A stretch of DNA of 51,309 nucleotides from Syntrophomonas sp. (GTDB lineage Bacteria > Bacillota > Syntrophomonadia > Syntrophomonadales > Syntrophomonadaceae): NCBI RefSeq assembly GCF_028707975.1, contig NZ_JAQVZX010000005.1:8544-59852 (forward strand), in the 5' to 3' direction. Shown here piece by piece: positions 26,765-38,000 of this stretch; within the stretch, counting starts at the first letter, position 1; each line of letters starts with the position of its first letter. The translations under genes and the position numbers were made by a program. Under the pieces are notes generated by a model that searched no databases, was not told the origin of the DNA, and saw only the letters and a program-made list of their open reading frames with translations.

Positions 26765-29700
26765 CTAGATTCTAATTTCGCGATCCAGGTCAAAAAAGTA
26801 GATATAGGACTCCTTAACCCTGCTGCCGGTGATTCTCTCCAGGGCTTTCTTGTATAACTCGATTTGAAGCCGATAAGGGTCCAGCATTTCATCCTTACTT
26901 TTATGGTGAACAATATCGGTTTTAAAATCGAGGAGGACAATATCTTCTCCTTCATAAAAATAAAGATCAATAATTCCTTGAATCAGGAGTTTTTCCTGGC
27001 AGATTTCCGCAGAAGTAAAAATATCGTTGGCTGGAGCCAACAGATTAAAAGGAGCTTCGCGAAAAAAGCGATTTGATTTCAACAACCTTTGCCCCAGACT
27101 TGATTGGAAGAACTGCCATATTTTCTTCACTTCCAACAGCGTCAGCTGGGACGGAGTCAGGAGTTCCCTTTCCACCATCTCCCCAAGCTGCTCTTCAAGG
27201 TTGACCGGCAGCTCAACTCTTCCATAATCAAGATTCTGCATTACCAGATGAACAATGCTGCCTTTCTCCGCCGCGCTAAACCGTTGTTCCGGTCCCTCTC
27301 TCCGGCTTAGAAAAACAGGAGCCCGGGTTAGAAAAGTAGCTGCTGCTGTTTCCTCCAAAACGCCGGCACTAATTTGGCTAATCTGGCTTACTGATAGTTT
27401 GGCAGGGATCTTTTCTGCCTCCCGATAAGGATATTTCCAGTTCAACCTATTTCTAATTTCTTCATTTTCTGCCGTAGGGTGTGGATATCCCCCTTGTTCT
27501 AATAAACTCTCCCATTCATGCTTTACTTCCTCTTTCCTTACTTCCTCAGCTGTTAACTGCAGAGGATTAATCAGCTTTACTCTCCACCGGGATTCATCAG
27601 CCCAAAGGATTTCTCTGTCCCAGTCCCCTCCTGCAGACTCACGCAGATATTGCCCTTCTTCCTCGTGACGCATAATTATGGGGATAAGCCAATCCAGAAA
27701 AGTCCTGGCGCGGGATTGGTTAAAGCTGTTTACCTCCTGACTCCATCTTCGCCATGCACTCTCCAACTTGCGGGTAGTCCCTACCATTATTAACTTTTCT
27801 TGGGGGCGGGTACAAGCCACATAGAGTATCCTCATTTCTTCAGCCAGATTTTCCAACTTTATCCTATTCTTAATGGCCAGCCTGGCAATGCTATCGCGAT
27901 AGGTTCTAAGATGGGCATTGACATAGCGGGGACCTATTCCCAACTCCCGGTGCAACAAAACATTTTCGTTGCTATCCCTAATATTAAAAGCTCTTCCTAA
28001 CCCGCCCAGAATAACCACCGGAAACTCCAATCCCTTGCTCTTGTGGATACTCATAAGGCGAACAACATTGTCGTTCTCCCCAATAATGCAGGCATTCCCC
28101 ATATCACTCCCACTTGACTTGATCTTTTCTATATACTTTATGAAGCTGAACAGGCCTTTAAAAGAGCTTTTTTGAAACTCTCGCGCTCGGTGTAGCAGAA
28201 TCCTGAGGTTGGCCTGGCGTTGCACCCCCCCGGGCATCGCCCCGGCATAGTAATAATAACCGGTATCCATAAAGAGCTTCCAGATAAATTCGTCCAGTGC
28301 CATGATACGGGACTCTAATTGCCACTCCCTTATCTGTTGTAAAAATAAGCTTAATCTATCCTTTAAACCATCATTATGCTCTGCCATATAACTTTCCATG
28401 GCTTCATAAAAAGAAAAGGATTGGTTTTTCCCCCGGGGAAAGCAGCTGGTTCTAATTTTTATAAAATCCCCAATACTAAATCCACCTATAGGAGAGCGCA
28501 TCACACTCAGAAGAGCTATATCCTGTCTTTTGTTATCGATCAAGCGTAAAAGGTTTATAAACAAGTTCAACTCCAGAGTGTCAAAATACCCGGAACTGGC
28601 ATCGGCATAAACCGGAATACCTTCTGCACTCAATTGTTCCATATATATCCCGGCAGAATTCCGGGTAGCTCGAAGTAATATTACAATATCCCGATATTCT
28701 GTTTTTCTAATAGCATCCAGTTGAGGGTCATAAATATCTTCCTCCAGAAGATGCCTAATCTTTTGTGCAATTAACAGGGCTTCCATTTCTGTATTATCCA
28801 TTTCGATTATTCGCTCAATAAACTCATTTTCTGCTTCACCCGGGATTTGCAGCTCATCGGTCTCATTCTCCTCCAACTTCATAATAAGCTCCGGATTGTT
28901 TTCCAGGATATAGAGCTCCACTCTTTTAGATGAATCCTCTTCCTGCTTTTCCTCCTTGCGGGAGAGATCTATTACTTCGCATTTTAGCTCTTCTTGCTTA
29001 AACCCAGGGTAAAGATAGGATTTTTCATCGTAATCAATTTCCCCCAGTTCCCTGGACATTAGGTGGCGGAAAATGTAATTGATGGCGTTTAGTATTTCAG
29101 GATGACTACGAAAATTTTTGTTAAGATCTACCCTTCTGTTGACACTGCCTTCCTGCAGCGGGTAAGAATTCTGTTTCTCCAAAAACAATGAGGGATCGGC
29201 CAGTCGAAAGCGATAGATGCTTTGTTTGACATCCCCCACCATAAATAGATTATCCTCTCTTTTAAAATAATTAAGGATAGTCTCCTGTACCAGATTGCTA
29301 TCCTGATATTCATCAACAAATATATAGCTGTAATACTCCCGGTATTCTCGCGCTACTGTTTCGTTGCTAAGTATCTGCAAAGCCAGATGCTCCAGGTCAT
29401 TGAAATCAACTACGCCTTTCTCCCTTTTCTTTTCCCGGTAAATTCCCCCAAATGCTTCCAGTATCTCTCCCAGGTAGTTCATAATAGGGTGGACTTCGTT
29501 TAGATCCTGAAGGTATTCAGCGGGATCGCGCCCAAGTAAACTATGTATACCGGTAATTATTTTTTTGCCTTCTTCCCGGAGAGTTTTGACTTGACTCTTC
29601 AGGTTTTCATCCGCATCTCGGGAAACCCTCCCCAGTCGCTTAAAAGTATGCTGCTGCTGGCATGAATATAAGGCAGGCAGTCCCTGATCCAACGCCTCTA

Positions 29701-30472
29701 GCATAAGTTCCACCCATTGTTGGTCATTCTCAATGGCTTCCCCATATCCTTGAGGTCCACTGGCTTTTCCGCAAAGGTAGAGTGCGCGCTTCAGTATATC
29801 CTGAGCGGCATATAATTCTATCTTTATTTGCTGACTTAACTCTCTGGCCCATGGATTTTCAGCCCAGTTATCTTCACCCAGAGCCAGGTTGGCTATTTTC
29901 TCCCGCAACCATCTTAGCGGTTCGGGATGGCTCTGAATAAAGCTGTATAAGCGTAATATCAAGGCTTCAAGCGGCTTATCGTCTTTACTGCCGCCAAACG
30001 CTTCCACCAGCTCCAGAAAAGCATTATCTCCCTTTTCGTACTCCTGATCCAACAGCTCTTCCAGGGCTTCCATCTTAATCAATTCAGCCTCAGTGCTATC
30101 GGCTATTCTAAAATGTGGGTCAACATTAACCAGGTGAAAATGCTGGCGTACTACATCAGTGCAGAAGGCGTGAAGGGTACTGATTGATGAGCGATTAAGC
30201 AAATATAGTTGCCTCCTGAGATGCTCGTCTTCTCTTCCCTTCTCCATTTCCTTAAAAAGGGCAGCATTAATCCTTTCCCGCATCTCTCCGGCTGCTGCCT
30301 GGGTAAAAGTCACTATGAGCATGCGGTCGATATCAATTCGATCATTGATGACAAGTTGAATTATTCGCTCAACCAGAACCGTAGTTTTTCCCGAACCGGC
30401 TGCTGCCGCCACCAGGAGGTTACTGTTCCTGGCATCGATAGCTTCTTCCTGTTCTTTGGTCCAATTGGCCAT
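26765..30472 (-). CDS. addA: ATP-dependent helicase/nuclease subunit A
   Basis: A 1235-residue UvrD-like helicase with a C-terminal RecB-type nuclease domain, the AddA half of the AddAB double-strand-break processing enzyme. Walker A is AAAAGSGKTTVLVERI, Walker B is FVDEYQDSN, followed by MVGDVKQSIYRFR, MSIHKSKGLEFPVV and MRILYVACTRPQEKL. The nuclease residues are in GIIDLYFYEGEDIVLLDFKT with QIELYKKAL after. Length is standard. Its start lies 10 bp after the PhaC-like gene. The partner addB is 4.6 kb upstream with three unrelated genes between. Confidence 0.96.
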   Translation of the reverse strand: MANWTKEQEEAIDARNSNLLVAAAAGSGKTTVLVERIIQLVINDRIDIDRMLIVTFTQAAAGEMRERINAALFKEMEKGREDEHLRRQLYLLNRSSISTLHAFCTDVVRQHFHLVNVDPHFRIADSTEAELIKMEALEELLDQEYEKGDNAFLELVEAFGGSKDDKPLEALILRLYSFIQSHPEPLRWLREKIANLALGEDNWAENPWARELSQQIKIELYAAQDILKRALYLCGKASGPQGYGEAIENDQQWVELMLEALDQGLPALYSCQQQHTFKRLGRVSRDADENLKSQVKTLREEGKKIITGIHSLLGRDPAEYLQDLNEVHPIMNYLGEILEAFGGIYREKKREKGVVDFNDLEHLALQILSNETVAREYREYYSYIFVDEYQDSNLVQETILNYFKREDNLFMVGDVKQSIYRFRLADPSLFLEKQNSYPLQEGSVNRRVDLNKNFRSHPEILNAINYIFRHLMSRELGEIDYDEKSYLYPGFKQEELKCEVIDLSRKEEKQEEDSSKRVELYILENNPELIMKLEENETDELQIPGEAENEFIERIIEMDNTEMEALLIAQKIRHLLEEDIYDPQLDAIRKTEYRDIVILLRATRNSAGIYMEQLSAEGIPVYADASSGYFDTLELNLFINLLRLIDNKRQDIALLSVMRSPIGGFSIGDFIKIRTSCFPRGKNQSFSFYEAMESYMAEHNDGLKDRLSLFLQQIREWQLESRIMALDEFIWKLFMDTGYYYYAGAMPGGVQRQANLRILLHRAREFQKSSFKGLFSFIKYIEKIKSSGSDMGNACIIGENDNVVRLMSIHKSKGLEFPVVILGGLGRAFNIRDSNENVLLHRELGIGPRYVNAHLRTYRDSIARLAIKNRIKLENLAEEMRILYVACTRPQEKLIMVGTTRKLESAWRRWSQEVNSFNQSRARTFLDWLIPIIMRHEEEGQYLRESAGGDWDREILWADESRWRVKLINPLQLTAEEVRKEEVKHEWESLLEQGGYPHPTAENEEIRNRLNWKYPYREAEKIPAKLSVSQISQISAGVLEETAAATFLTRAPVFLSRREGPEQRFSAAEKGSIVHLVMQNLDYGRVELPVNLEEQLGEMVERELLTPSQLTLLEVKKIWQFFQSSLGQRLLKSNRFFREAPFNLLAPANDIFTSAEICQEKLLIQGIIDLYFYEGEDIVLLDFKTDIVHHKSKDEMLDPYRLQIELYKKALERITGSRVKESYIYFFDLDREIRI

Positions 30473-30482
30473 ATTCTCACCC

Positions 30483-31610
30483 CTAAATGGCCAGCTTAAG
30501 CACTTCGTTTACTGCGGTCCAGTCTTCCCGCAAAGATTCGGTACCCATCAAAGTCCCGATATGCCCTCCCTCAGTTAATATCTCAATTACATCTGCAGCC
30601 GGGGTAGAGATATAGTTCTTAAGAGCGAAGGCCTGCTCCGGAGGCGTAATATGGTCCCTTTTACCGGCCATTATGATTACCGGGCAGCTTATATTTCTTA
30701 AATTCACCAGGCAGCCATTGAGCTGGAAACTATCTGGTTTGGTAAGATTATTCTTTTTAAATATATTTTTCACTATTTCCAGGTAGAAACGCCCAGGGAG
30801 GTTTTGGGTATATTGATACCAGTTTTCAAAGTGGATAAAACGTTTAATTCCCTCTTCATTACCTTCTTTGATCATCTGCCAGAGACGGAAATACTTGCGC
30901 ACATAATGTTCTTCGGGCTGCATGCTCTTAAATCCCTGTAAAATATATTTACCCTGCATTACTCCGCTGCCAGATTTAACCATAAAGCGGAAAACATCGA
31001 TGGGCATCTTTTGGGCATAATCCACTATTGGTGAGGGTGTGGCATTAACATCTATCGGAGCTGCCGCTGATACCAACGTGGAAATCTTATCCGGAAAAAG
31101 AGAAGTATAAATACTGGCCTGCCACCCCCCCTGACATTGCCCCACCAGGTGAATCTTGTAAACCCCGGTTCTTTTTCTAACTTCTTCCACCGCTTCATCG
31201 GTCAACCTTATATAATCCTCTATTCCCAAGTCCTTGTACTCAGGAGTAGCAGATAGCCACTGGGTAACATAGACATCGTAGCCATAACGATGAAATACCC
31301 GAACCAGACTCTGGGCTGGGGAATAATCAGCCAGGTTGGAATGGTGCCCGGCTTGAGGCGGCAGAATTAAAACCGGCCTTTTAGCCGATCTCTCATGCTT
31401 GTTGGGGAAATGCCGCAAGCACAAGGTTTCATGTACTAGTATGATATTGTTGGGAGTAGACCAGGTAGTAAAAGGCTGTTCCAAATCTATAAGGATATCC
31501 ATATATCTTTTAAGCTTGGGGTCAAATATAGAGACATATTCATTGCTCTGAAGAATTTTTAGGAAAACATTATAACGGCTGTAACTACCCGATTCATTCA
31601 TCCAGTTCAT
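30483..31610 (-). CDS. PHA-synthase-like (PhaC) alpha/beta hydrolase
   Basis: A 375-residue protein with a cysteine-type lipase box GQCQGG (Cys159), Asp319 in AGKRDHITPP and His350 in TEGGHIG. This is the triad of polyhydroxyalkanoate synthases, at positions close to those of class III PhaC, whose length (~355) it also matches. The N-terminal LILPPQAGHHSNLADY and YDVYVTQW also fit. It would polymerise 3-hydroxyacyl-CoA into PHA granules. Class III enzymes need a PhaE partner, and none is seen here. An acyl-transferase or depolymerase role remains possible. AGGAGGG precedes the ATG. Confidence 0.75.
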   Translation of the reverse strand: MNWMNESGSYSRYNVFLKILQSNEYVSIFDPKLKRYMDILIDLEQPFTTWSTPNNIILVHETLCLRHFPNKHERSAKRPVLILPPQAGHHSNLADYSPAQSLVRVFHRYGYDVYVTQWLSATPEYKDLGIEDYIRLTDEAVEEVRKRTGVYKIHLVGQCQGGWQASIYTSLFPDKISTLVSAAAPIDVNATPSPIVDYAQKMPIDVFRFMVKSGSGVMQGKYILQGFKSMQPEEHYVRKYFRLWQMIKEGNEEGIKRFIHFENWYQYTQNLPGRFYLEIVKNIFKKNNLTKPDSFQLNGCLVNLRNISCPVIIMAGKRDHITPPEQAFALKNYISTPAADVIEILTEGGHIGTLMGTESLREDWTAVNEVLKLAI

Positions 31611-31632
31611 TTTTTCCCTCCTGTTACAAATA

Positions 31633-31800
31633 TTATGTCACTGCAAAATGTCATAAATATTAAGCATAATAGCTCCTCGGCACTCATCTTAACATGTCTA
31701 CAAAAATTTAGCATACTATTTCAATGAGTCCCAGGGAGCATCAGTTGTTCCCCATAGCACTGCTAATAGGCAACAGCTGTTGGTTCGTCTAAAGCAGGAT
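31633..31800 (+). repeat. Degenerate element end plus a decayed cassette
   Basis: TTATGTCACTGCAAAATGTC resembles the 'A' end. Further on, GGGAGCATCAGTTGTTCCCC and GCAACAGCTGTTGGTTCGTC are worn versions of the cassettes at 40001-40060. It fills the 226-bp gap between the acyl-CoA synthetase-like and PhaC-like genes inside the addB-addA interval. Confidence 0.5.
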
Positions 31801-31836
31801 ATAGATAGATATCCGTTGCCTGTTTGTCCCAGTAGC

Positions 31837-33609
31837 TTACAAACGAATCTTGCCGTTCATAATATCCTGATATTTTTGCAGGGTTAAGGGAAGATAGGCC
31901 TTTCGTTCCAGATCGAAATAATATAGAGGGTCTTTGACCACAGCTGGGTCGAAACCTTCTTCCTGGAGTTGCCGCCTTTTTTTCCTAAATAAATTTGCAT
32001 CCACGAAGTCGCAAATCCGGATAAATACAGGGCGGGCATGGTCAGGCATTCTCCTATTGATATGATCCACCAGGCTTTTCCAATCCAAAGCTACATCTTC
32101 CATTAACTGCAGGGCGGCCATACCACAATTTCCCTCCATTCCCGGAATCTTCACCCCATAAACAAAGGCTTCTTCTATCCCGCCAAAAAACTTATTTAAA
32201 ACATCCCCCACTTGATGAGCGGAAACCGTTTTACTCTTCCAACGGTAAGTATCACCCAGACGATCAGCAAAGGAAATATAACTGCCTTCATGAAGCTTAA
32301 CCAAATCACCAGTGTTAAAATATTCGTCCCCTTTTCGCAAGACATCGCGAATAATTTTGGCTTCTCTCATCTCACTATCATTAACATAACCCAAAAACGG
32401 GTTGTTTTCATTTATTTCCGACAGGACAAGCCCAATCTCACCAGGCTTACAGATTACAGCCAGTCCTTTATCGTCCCGGATTATGCTTTCACTATCAAAA
32501 TCATACTGTACCACTTCTCCCTGCCGCATACCCCTCAAGTCAAGATTGCCGCACATACCGGGGATTTCTTCCTCATTGATGAAGGTTCCTACTCCTTCGG
32601 AAGTACCATAGGCCTCGACAATCTTTTTAATCCCAAAACGCTGGTGCAGTCGATCCAAGAGATCACCACGGGTATTGACACCTACAATATATTCCAAGGG
32701 GTTATCCAAATCACCTGCTTTTTCAGGCTGATTGCAAATGAAGCGCAACATTTCCCCCACCGCCATAAAGTGCGTAACCTTATAACGGCAAATATCGGGC
32801 CAGAAATTGCTCAAGGAGAAGCGCGGTTTAATTACCATACTCGCTCCAGATGCCAGCATACTGGAAAAGCATATATTAAATCCCATATTGTAATAGAACG
32901 GAATTACTAAATAAATAATAGAGTCCTGATTCATATTGGTGAGCAGAGCAAACTGCTGTCCCATAAGCAGCCATCTTTTTTGTGCCAGTATCACTGCTTT
33001 GCGCAGTCCGCTGCTCCCGGCAGTTTCCATGTAGATTAGAAGATCTTCGCTGCTCGATCTTGCAGTGCTTTCAGGATTATGGGTAGGACAGTCGGATAGG
33101 AGTTGATTCAAATCCTCGACAGCAGGTGTCAGTGCAATATTTTGCTCCCCAGTTTCCACCAGGATGCGCCCTGGAGTTCTCAGCCGGATCATATTGGACA
33201 CCGATTGATAGAGTTCCATGAATTCATGTCCAATGATAAGCGCTCGTGACTCACTGATATTGATGGCATGGGCCAGGCGTCCCCCGCGTATAACTGAATT
33301 TACCAGGTTTACCACCACACCCAATTTATTTAAACCACTGGCCGCCATCAAATATTCAGGTCGGTTATCCATCAGTAATGAAACCACATCACCCTTTTTA
33401 AATCCCTCTTGCTGAAAGAAATGGGCATAACGATTGGCCATCTGGTTAAACTGTTCGTAGCTGATATAGCGGTCAGCATATATCAAAGCGGTTTTTTCTC
33501 CTTGTCGGGTAGCCCAATTCTCTAATTGCAGGCCCAACGATAAAGTCTGGGGCTGTTTCAGGCTCTCGATTAATTTTAAATGCATAGCCTCAAAATTATC
33601 CATGTTCAA
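31837..33609 (-). CDS. Acyl-CoA synthetase (FATP-like) with altered core motifs
   Basis: A 590-residue AMP-binding-family protein resembling fatty-acid-transport/very-long-chain acyl-CoA synthetases: AYGTSEGVGTF (about 333-343), EYFNTGDL, DRLGDTYRWK and the C-terminal EEGFDP. The ATP-binding loop, normally YTSGTTGxPK, reads METAGSSGLRK (194-204). The family's usual GTFK near the C-terminus reads NLFRKK. The conserved Lys of the first loop is kept. Activity may be reduced or the substrate changed. It starts at TTG (33609) after GGAAGGAG. It lies between the unknown gene and the PhaC-like gene, all co-oriented. Confidence 0.8.
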   Translation of the reverse strand: MNMDNFEAMHLKLIESLKQPQTLSLGLQLENWATRQGEKTALIYADRYISYEQFNQMANRYAHFFQQEGFKKGDVVSLLMDNRPEYLMAASGLNKLGVVVNLVNSVIRGGRLAHAINISESRALIIGHEFMELYQSVSNMIRLRTPGRILVETGEQNIALTPAVEDLNQLLSDCPTHNPESTARSSSEDLLIYMETAGSSGLRKAVILAQKRWLLMGQQFALLTNMNQDSIIYLVIPFYYNMGFNICFSSMLASGASMVIKPRFSLSNFWPDICRYKVTHFMAVGEMLRFICNQPEKAGDLDNPLEYIVGVNTRGDLLDRLHQRFGIKKIVEAYGTSEGVGTFINEEEIPGMCGNLDLRGMRQGEVVQYDFDSESIIRDDKGLAVICKPGEIGLVLSEINENNPFLGYVNDSEMREAKIIRDVLRKGDEYFNTGDLVKLHEGSYISFADRLGDTYRWKSKTVSAHQVGDVLNKFFGGIEEAFVYGVKIPGMEGNCGMAALQLMEDVALDWKSLVDHINRRMPDHARPVFIRICDFVDANLFRKKRRQLQEEGFDPAVVKDPLYYFDLERKAYLPLTLQKYQDIMNGKIRL

Positions 33610-33693
33610 TTATTATACTCCTTCCGTAAATAATCTATAATCAATCTCTAATTGCTACTCCCAGCATTTATGACCCAAAGCCCCAAGTTTCAA

Positions 33694-34995
33694 TCAACTT
33701 TCTTTGAAAGCATTAATCTGGCTTTCCTTAATGGTCTGGTAGTAGTAAGTGAAGTTATCTTCATTTTTCCAATAATTTGCCATCATAAAATAGCTTAACA
33801 GGGCCAGATCCTTCTCTGTAGGGATATCGGGTTTAAAAAATGTGTAGAAATGATTTATGCATTCTTGCCAGGTACAATCCCCTTCCAAAAAATGAGGAAA
33901 TTGGCGGCAAAACACTTCGCGATAGCACTCCAAGGAACTGGCCTTCAGCAGCTTCCAAACAGCTAGCAAGGCTACTTCATTTTTCATATCCGGCTTCTGT
34001 ACCAGCAATTTATAAAACGGAAGGAAGGAATCTTCAAAAAATGTCTTAACTTCGGGAGACAGCTCGATATCTTCCTCATACGGGGCCAATATATTTACAT
34101 AAGCGTTACTTCTTTTCTTCTCCATCAAATAATCCAAATCCCAATAGGTATCGGGGTTAAGCAAAACTGCATCCCCTTTTTCTTCTACAAATTTGCCGGC
34201 TAGCTTCTTCGCTTCCGGATCGCTTTTCAGAGCCTGGTATTGTTCTTCAATCCGTTGGTTAAAATCCTGCCAGAGTTGCTGTACTAATTTCATCTTGTTC
34301 TCCAGGTATTGGGCGTAATGTTCCGCAAAAAGCTTTTCTACCTGACCCGCCTGTACCTCATTACTCATGAAAGTGACAATTTCCAGGGAATCTCTCTTCA
34401 AGTCCGATACCCGGTGCACAGAAATCCAGCGTGAATAACCCAGAATATCCGTGGGTAAAACTACTGTGTGATAATAGTAGCCACTATCAAGTTCATCCAG
34501 ATGCAGAATAAAATTCTTACCATTGTAGGAAATGAAATTCATTTCTTTCTGAGCCAAAATCAAAGTCCCATAATTATAGTTTCGGACATCTTTATTCCTG
34601 GTAAATTCAATCAGAGCCACATTTTTCAGTTCAGTCATCTCTTCGAATTCAGTTTTCCTCTTCCTTAATTCATTGGCCCCATCCTTGAAAAATTTGTACC
34701 TTATCAATACCCGGTAAGCATCCTCCCGGCTGATAATAACTGTCTCCGTTTGCTCGCCATCCGGAAAAGCAATATTGATATCCAGAATATCCTGATGCCC
34801 TTTTTCTCTCCGATCCAGCCGGAGCATAGTCAAATTTTCAAACTTATAGCTTATACCATCAAGTTTCGCTGCGGGTGCTCTAAGATATAGTTCATCAGTA
34901 AACAAATCAATAGAGACCTTGAACCCCTTAAATTTGTTATTAGAAATACCATTAAAACTTACTATTTTATCATGTTTTGCTGATTTCATCTCCAT
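33694..34995 (-). CDS. Unknown 433-residue protein between addB and the acyl-CoA synthetase
   Basis: Not recognised. It is soluble, with no signal peptide or membrane span. The N-terminal ~120 residues look beta-rich and end in a charged stretch (ELRKRKTEFEEMTELK). A central part contains alternating basic and acidic helices (about residues 230-280), and the C-terminal ~150 residues are helix- and aromatic-rich (INHFYTFFKPDIPTEKD). The start ATG follows GGGGGA. It is 89 bp from addB and 84 bp from the acyl-CoA synthetase-like gene, so it probably shares their transcript. A link to PHA granules or lipid activation is a guess from position only. Confidence 0.75.
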   Translation of the reverse strand: MEMKSAKHDKIVSFNGISNNKFKGFKVSIDLFTDELYLRAPAAKLDGISYKFENLTMLRLDRREKGHQDILDINIAFPDGEQTETVIISREDAYRVLIRYKFFKDGANELRKRKTEFEEMTELKNVALIEFTRNKDVRNYNYGTLILAQKEMNFISYNGKNFILHLDELDSGYYYHTVVLPTDILGYSRWISVHRVSDLKRDSLEIVTFMSNEVQAGQVEKLFAEHYAQYLENKMKLVQQLWQDFNQRIEEQYQALKSDPEAKKLAGKFVEEKGDAVLLNPDTYWDLDYLMEKKRSNAYVNILAPYEEDIELSPEVKTFFEDSFLPFYKLLVQKPDMKNEVALLAVWKLLKASSLECYREVFCRQFPHFLEGDCTWQECINHFYTFFKPDIPTEKDLALLSYFMMANYWKNEDNFTYYYQTIKESQINAFKES

Positions 34996-35084
34996 TCCCC
35001 CATCGAAAGATTAATAGCAAGATATTTCCACATCTAATATAAAACATTCTAACATAAGTGGTTTTCCTTGCCCATCTGCCACTC

Positions 35085-38000
35085 TTAATTGTCTTCCTTA
35101 AGCCGGGTCAATACTTCTTCCCGCGTCAAAGGCTTCAAGTATCTCCAGTTGTTGTCCGAAAAAAGCCGGTCAAACTGGCAGATAGATGGATAGGGACAAT
35201 AGGCACAAGCCAACCTCCCCCGGGTATAAACCGGTTCTATCCTTAATTGCCCACTAATAATCTCCTGTCCAATCTTTTTCAGTAACTGCTCTACATGACG
35301 CATCATAGCAAAAAAGTCCTGACTGGGAAGCACCGAGGAGAAACGGTAAAACTCATCCTTTTGGTTTAATCCCAGCGGTAAGATCGTGGAGTAACCATTC
35401 ACTTCCCGATCCATCTGACGGACAATTTTCGCATCAGCTATAACCAATCCTTTCATTTTTAGTTTTTTCGCAATCTCCTTTTCCACTACCTCCACAATTT
35501 TTTCTTCGCTGTTAATCATAGGGTCATCTATCTTAAAGTAGAAAACCCCGGCTGGGATGACTTGCTTCGATCCCACTTGCTCCTGGGCTGCCAGCACCGC
35601 CTTTAAATATAGCATTAATTGTAAGGTCAGCCCATGAAATACCTCCGATAGATGGAAATCCTGTTGACCTGACTTGTAGTCTAGGATTCTAACATAACAA
35701 CTCTCATCTAATTCTAACAAATCTACGCGGTCTATTCTTCCTTCCAAAAATAATTTTTCTCCGTTTTCTAAGTCTATTTCAACAGCAGGAAGTACTCCTC
35801 CCCGGCCAAAGCTAATCTCATAATCCAAAGGCTTGAATTCACCTTGCTGTAAATGTTCTGTCAAGGTCCATACCGCGCGCCGGCTTATTCTCTTTAGTCG
35901 CTTAAGCAAATGCCGGTAGCGGGGATGACTGCTAAATATCCCATTGCCAAAGGATAATGCTATTTCATCCACTACGGTATCAATCAGAGAACAGCAATCC
36001 TCTTTTTGCAGTTCCAGCCAGGACTTATTGTCTTCGCGCAATTTATGGCTAAATGATAAAAGGCTGTCATGAAATAAAAGCCCCAGATCAGGACTCCTGA
36101 GTTCATAAGTCTTTCGTTCCTGGGGCTGCAGACCGTAGCGAACGAAATGGGCAAAGGGACAGCTTACAAATTGCTCCAACCTGGAAACACTGGAACGAAG
36201 GGGTGACCCAAAAAGACACCGGGATACTTCAGGTTGGATGGGTTCAGGTTGATTATTATGGAAGAGGCCCTGGATCAGTAGTTCTCTTGCTCCCTGCCAG
36301 CTTTCCTGCTCATAATACCATCTGTAAGCATCCCACCAGAACCCTTCTAGTTCTTTACCGTCCAAAGCTAAACGCAACTTTTCCACCAGATGTTTAAAGC
36401 TACTCTCCGGTGTAGCAATCATCTGCAACTGCCATTGCTGATTCTCGATTAAATTAGTCTTTAAGGATACGGAGGGGAAGAGTTTTCTGACCTGATCGAT
36501 CAAGAGCGAAGGACGCAGTGCTTTCCCCTCTTCATCAGCCAGAGCATAGCTCAAGCGGATTCTCTCTGCTGGTTTAGCCAGAGCGCTGTAAATCAAAAAG
36601 CGCTCCTCTTCCCAGTTCATTTCTCGCTCATAGCCCAGATCCAATCCCTTTTCTTGCAGTGCTTCCTTTTCTGCTTCACTTAAAATTCCTTCTTCCCGCC
36701 CTAAAGAAGGCAGTATTCCGTCATTAACACCAATTACAAAAAGACATTTAATATCATGGCTCTTGGAACGTTGTATATCACCAAGCAGAACTTGATCCAC
36801 AGTAGTGGGGATTATCTTAATTTCGAAAGACAAAAAGCCGGCCTCCAGTGTCCTTTTGAAATCTTTAAGATTTGCTTTTTGCTCGCCCATTATCTCCACC
36901 ATTTGGTTTAATACTTCCATAGTGGCATTCCATAGCTGTGAGCTCTCACTTGCTTCTTCAAGAAAACCCCTTACCCTTAAATCATCAGTCCATTTTTCCA
37001 ATTTATAGTATGTATTGGTATTTTCCAAGAACTCATAGACTGCCTGAGACAATTCCTTTATTGCTTTATTTCCCTTAACCTTCATAGCAAGGTCTTCCAG
37101 CGGTTTAATAAATAGGAGACGTTTCTGATTCAATTCCACAAGGTCCTCTGCTTCAGCGTGCTGGAACTCTTCCCTCCATTTTTCTCCTTTGATACCAAAC
37201 TCCAAAGCATATTTTTCTAATAATTCCACTCCATCTTCATCCAAATCACTAAAACCGGTTTTCAGATAGGTAAAAACATCTTCATAGCGGTAACCCCGGC
37301 TGATTATTTCCAGTGCAGCCATAATCAACTCAATAATCGGGTGACTCATGATATCCCGTTTTCTGTCCATGAAACAGGGTATGCCATAATCGCGAAAAGT
37401 CCTTTTTATCAAGCTTCCATAGCGGTCCATATCATGACAGACCACAGCCATCTCTTTCCAACGATAGCCCTTACGCGCTAAAAGCAACAGTTCCGCTGCC
37501 AGGGCTTCCACTTCACTATCTATGCTGGAAGCTGCGAATATTTCCAGATTATGCAGCTTTTTATCGAAAATCTTTCCCGGGTATGCAAAAAGCTCTGCTT
37601 CCATGTGGTTGATTTCCGGACTTTTCAGGGTCTCAGCCTGCTGAGGATCAACGCAAATCAATTCTTCCTTCAAGCCATACTTTCGAGCCATTTCGCGGAT
37701 TTGCCCATAGCTCTGCCCTGGCAGTCGGAATAAATCCAAGTCGGCTTTATCTCTATCCGGATCAAGAGTAAAGCAAATAGTGGTATCATGGGCCATTAGC
37801 ATAATCTTTTCTATAATTCTGAGCGTCTGGGGGGCAAAGGTAGTAAAACCATCAATCCACACTCTTGCATTTTCAAGTAAGCTGTAGGCTTCCAATTTTT
37901 CTATTAGAAGATCCATATAGTCCTCACTATCAATATAGCGCCCTTCCATATACTGACTAAAGCGCTGATATATTAAGGCTATATCTTTTAGCTTTTTCTT

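Noticed and set aside
32212-32910. A 232-codon plus-strand frame inside the acyl-CoA synthetase-like gene
   Set aside because: It is antisense to a clear protein-coding frame, with no ribosome site and no family resemblance.
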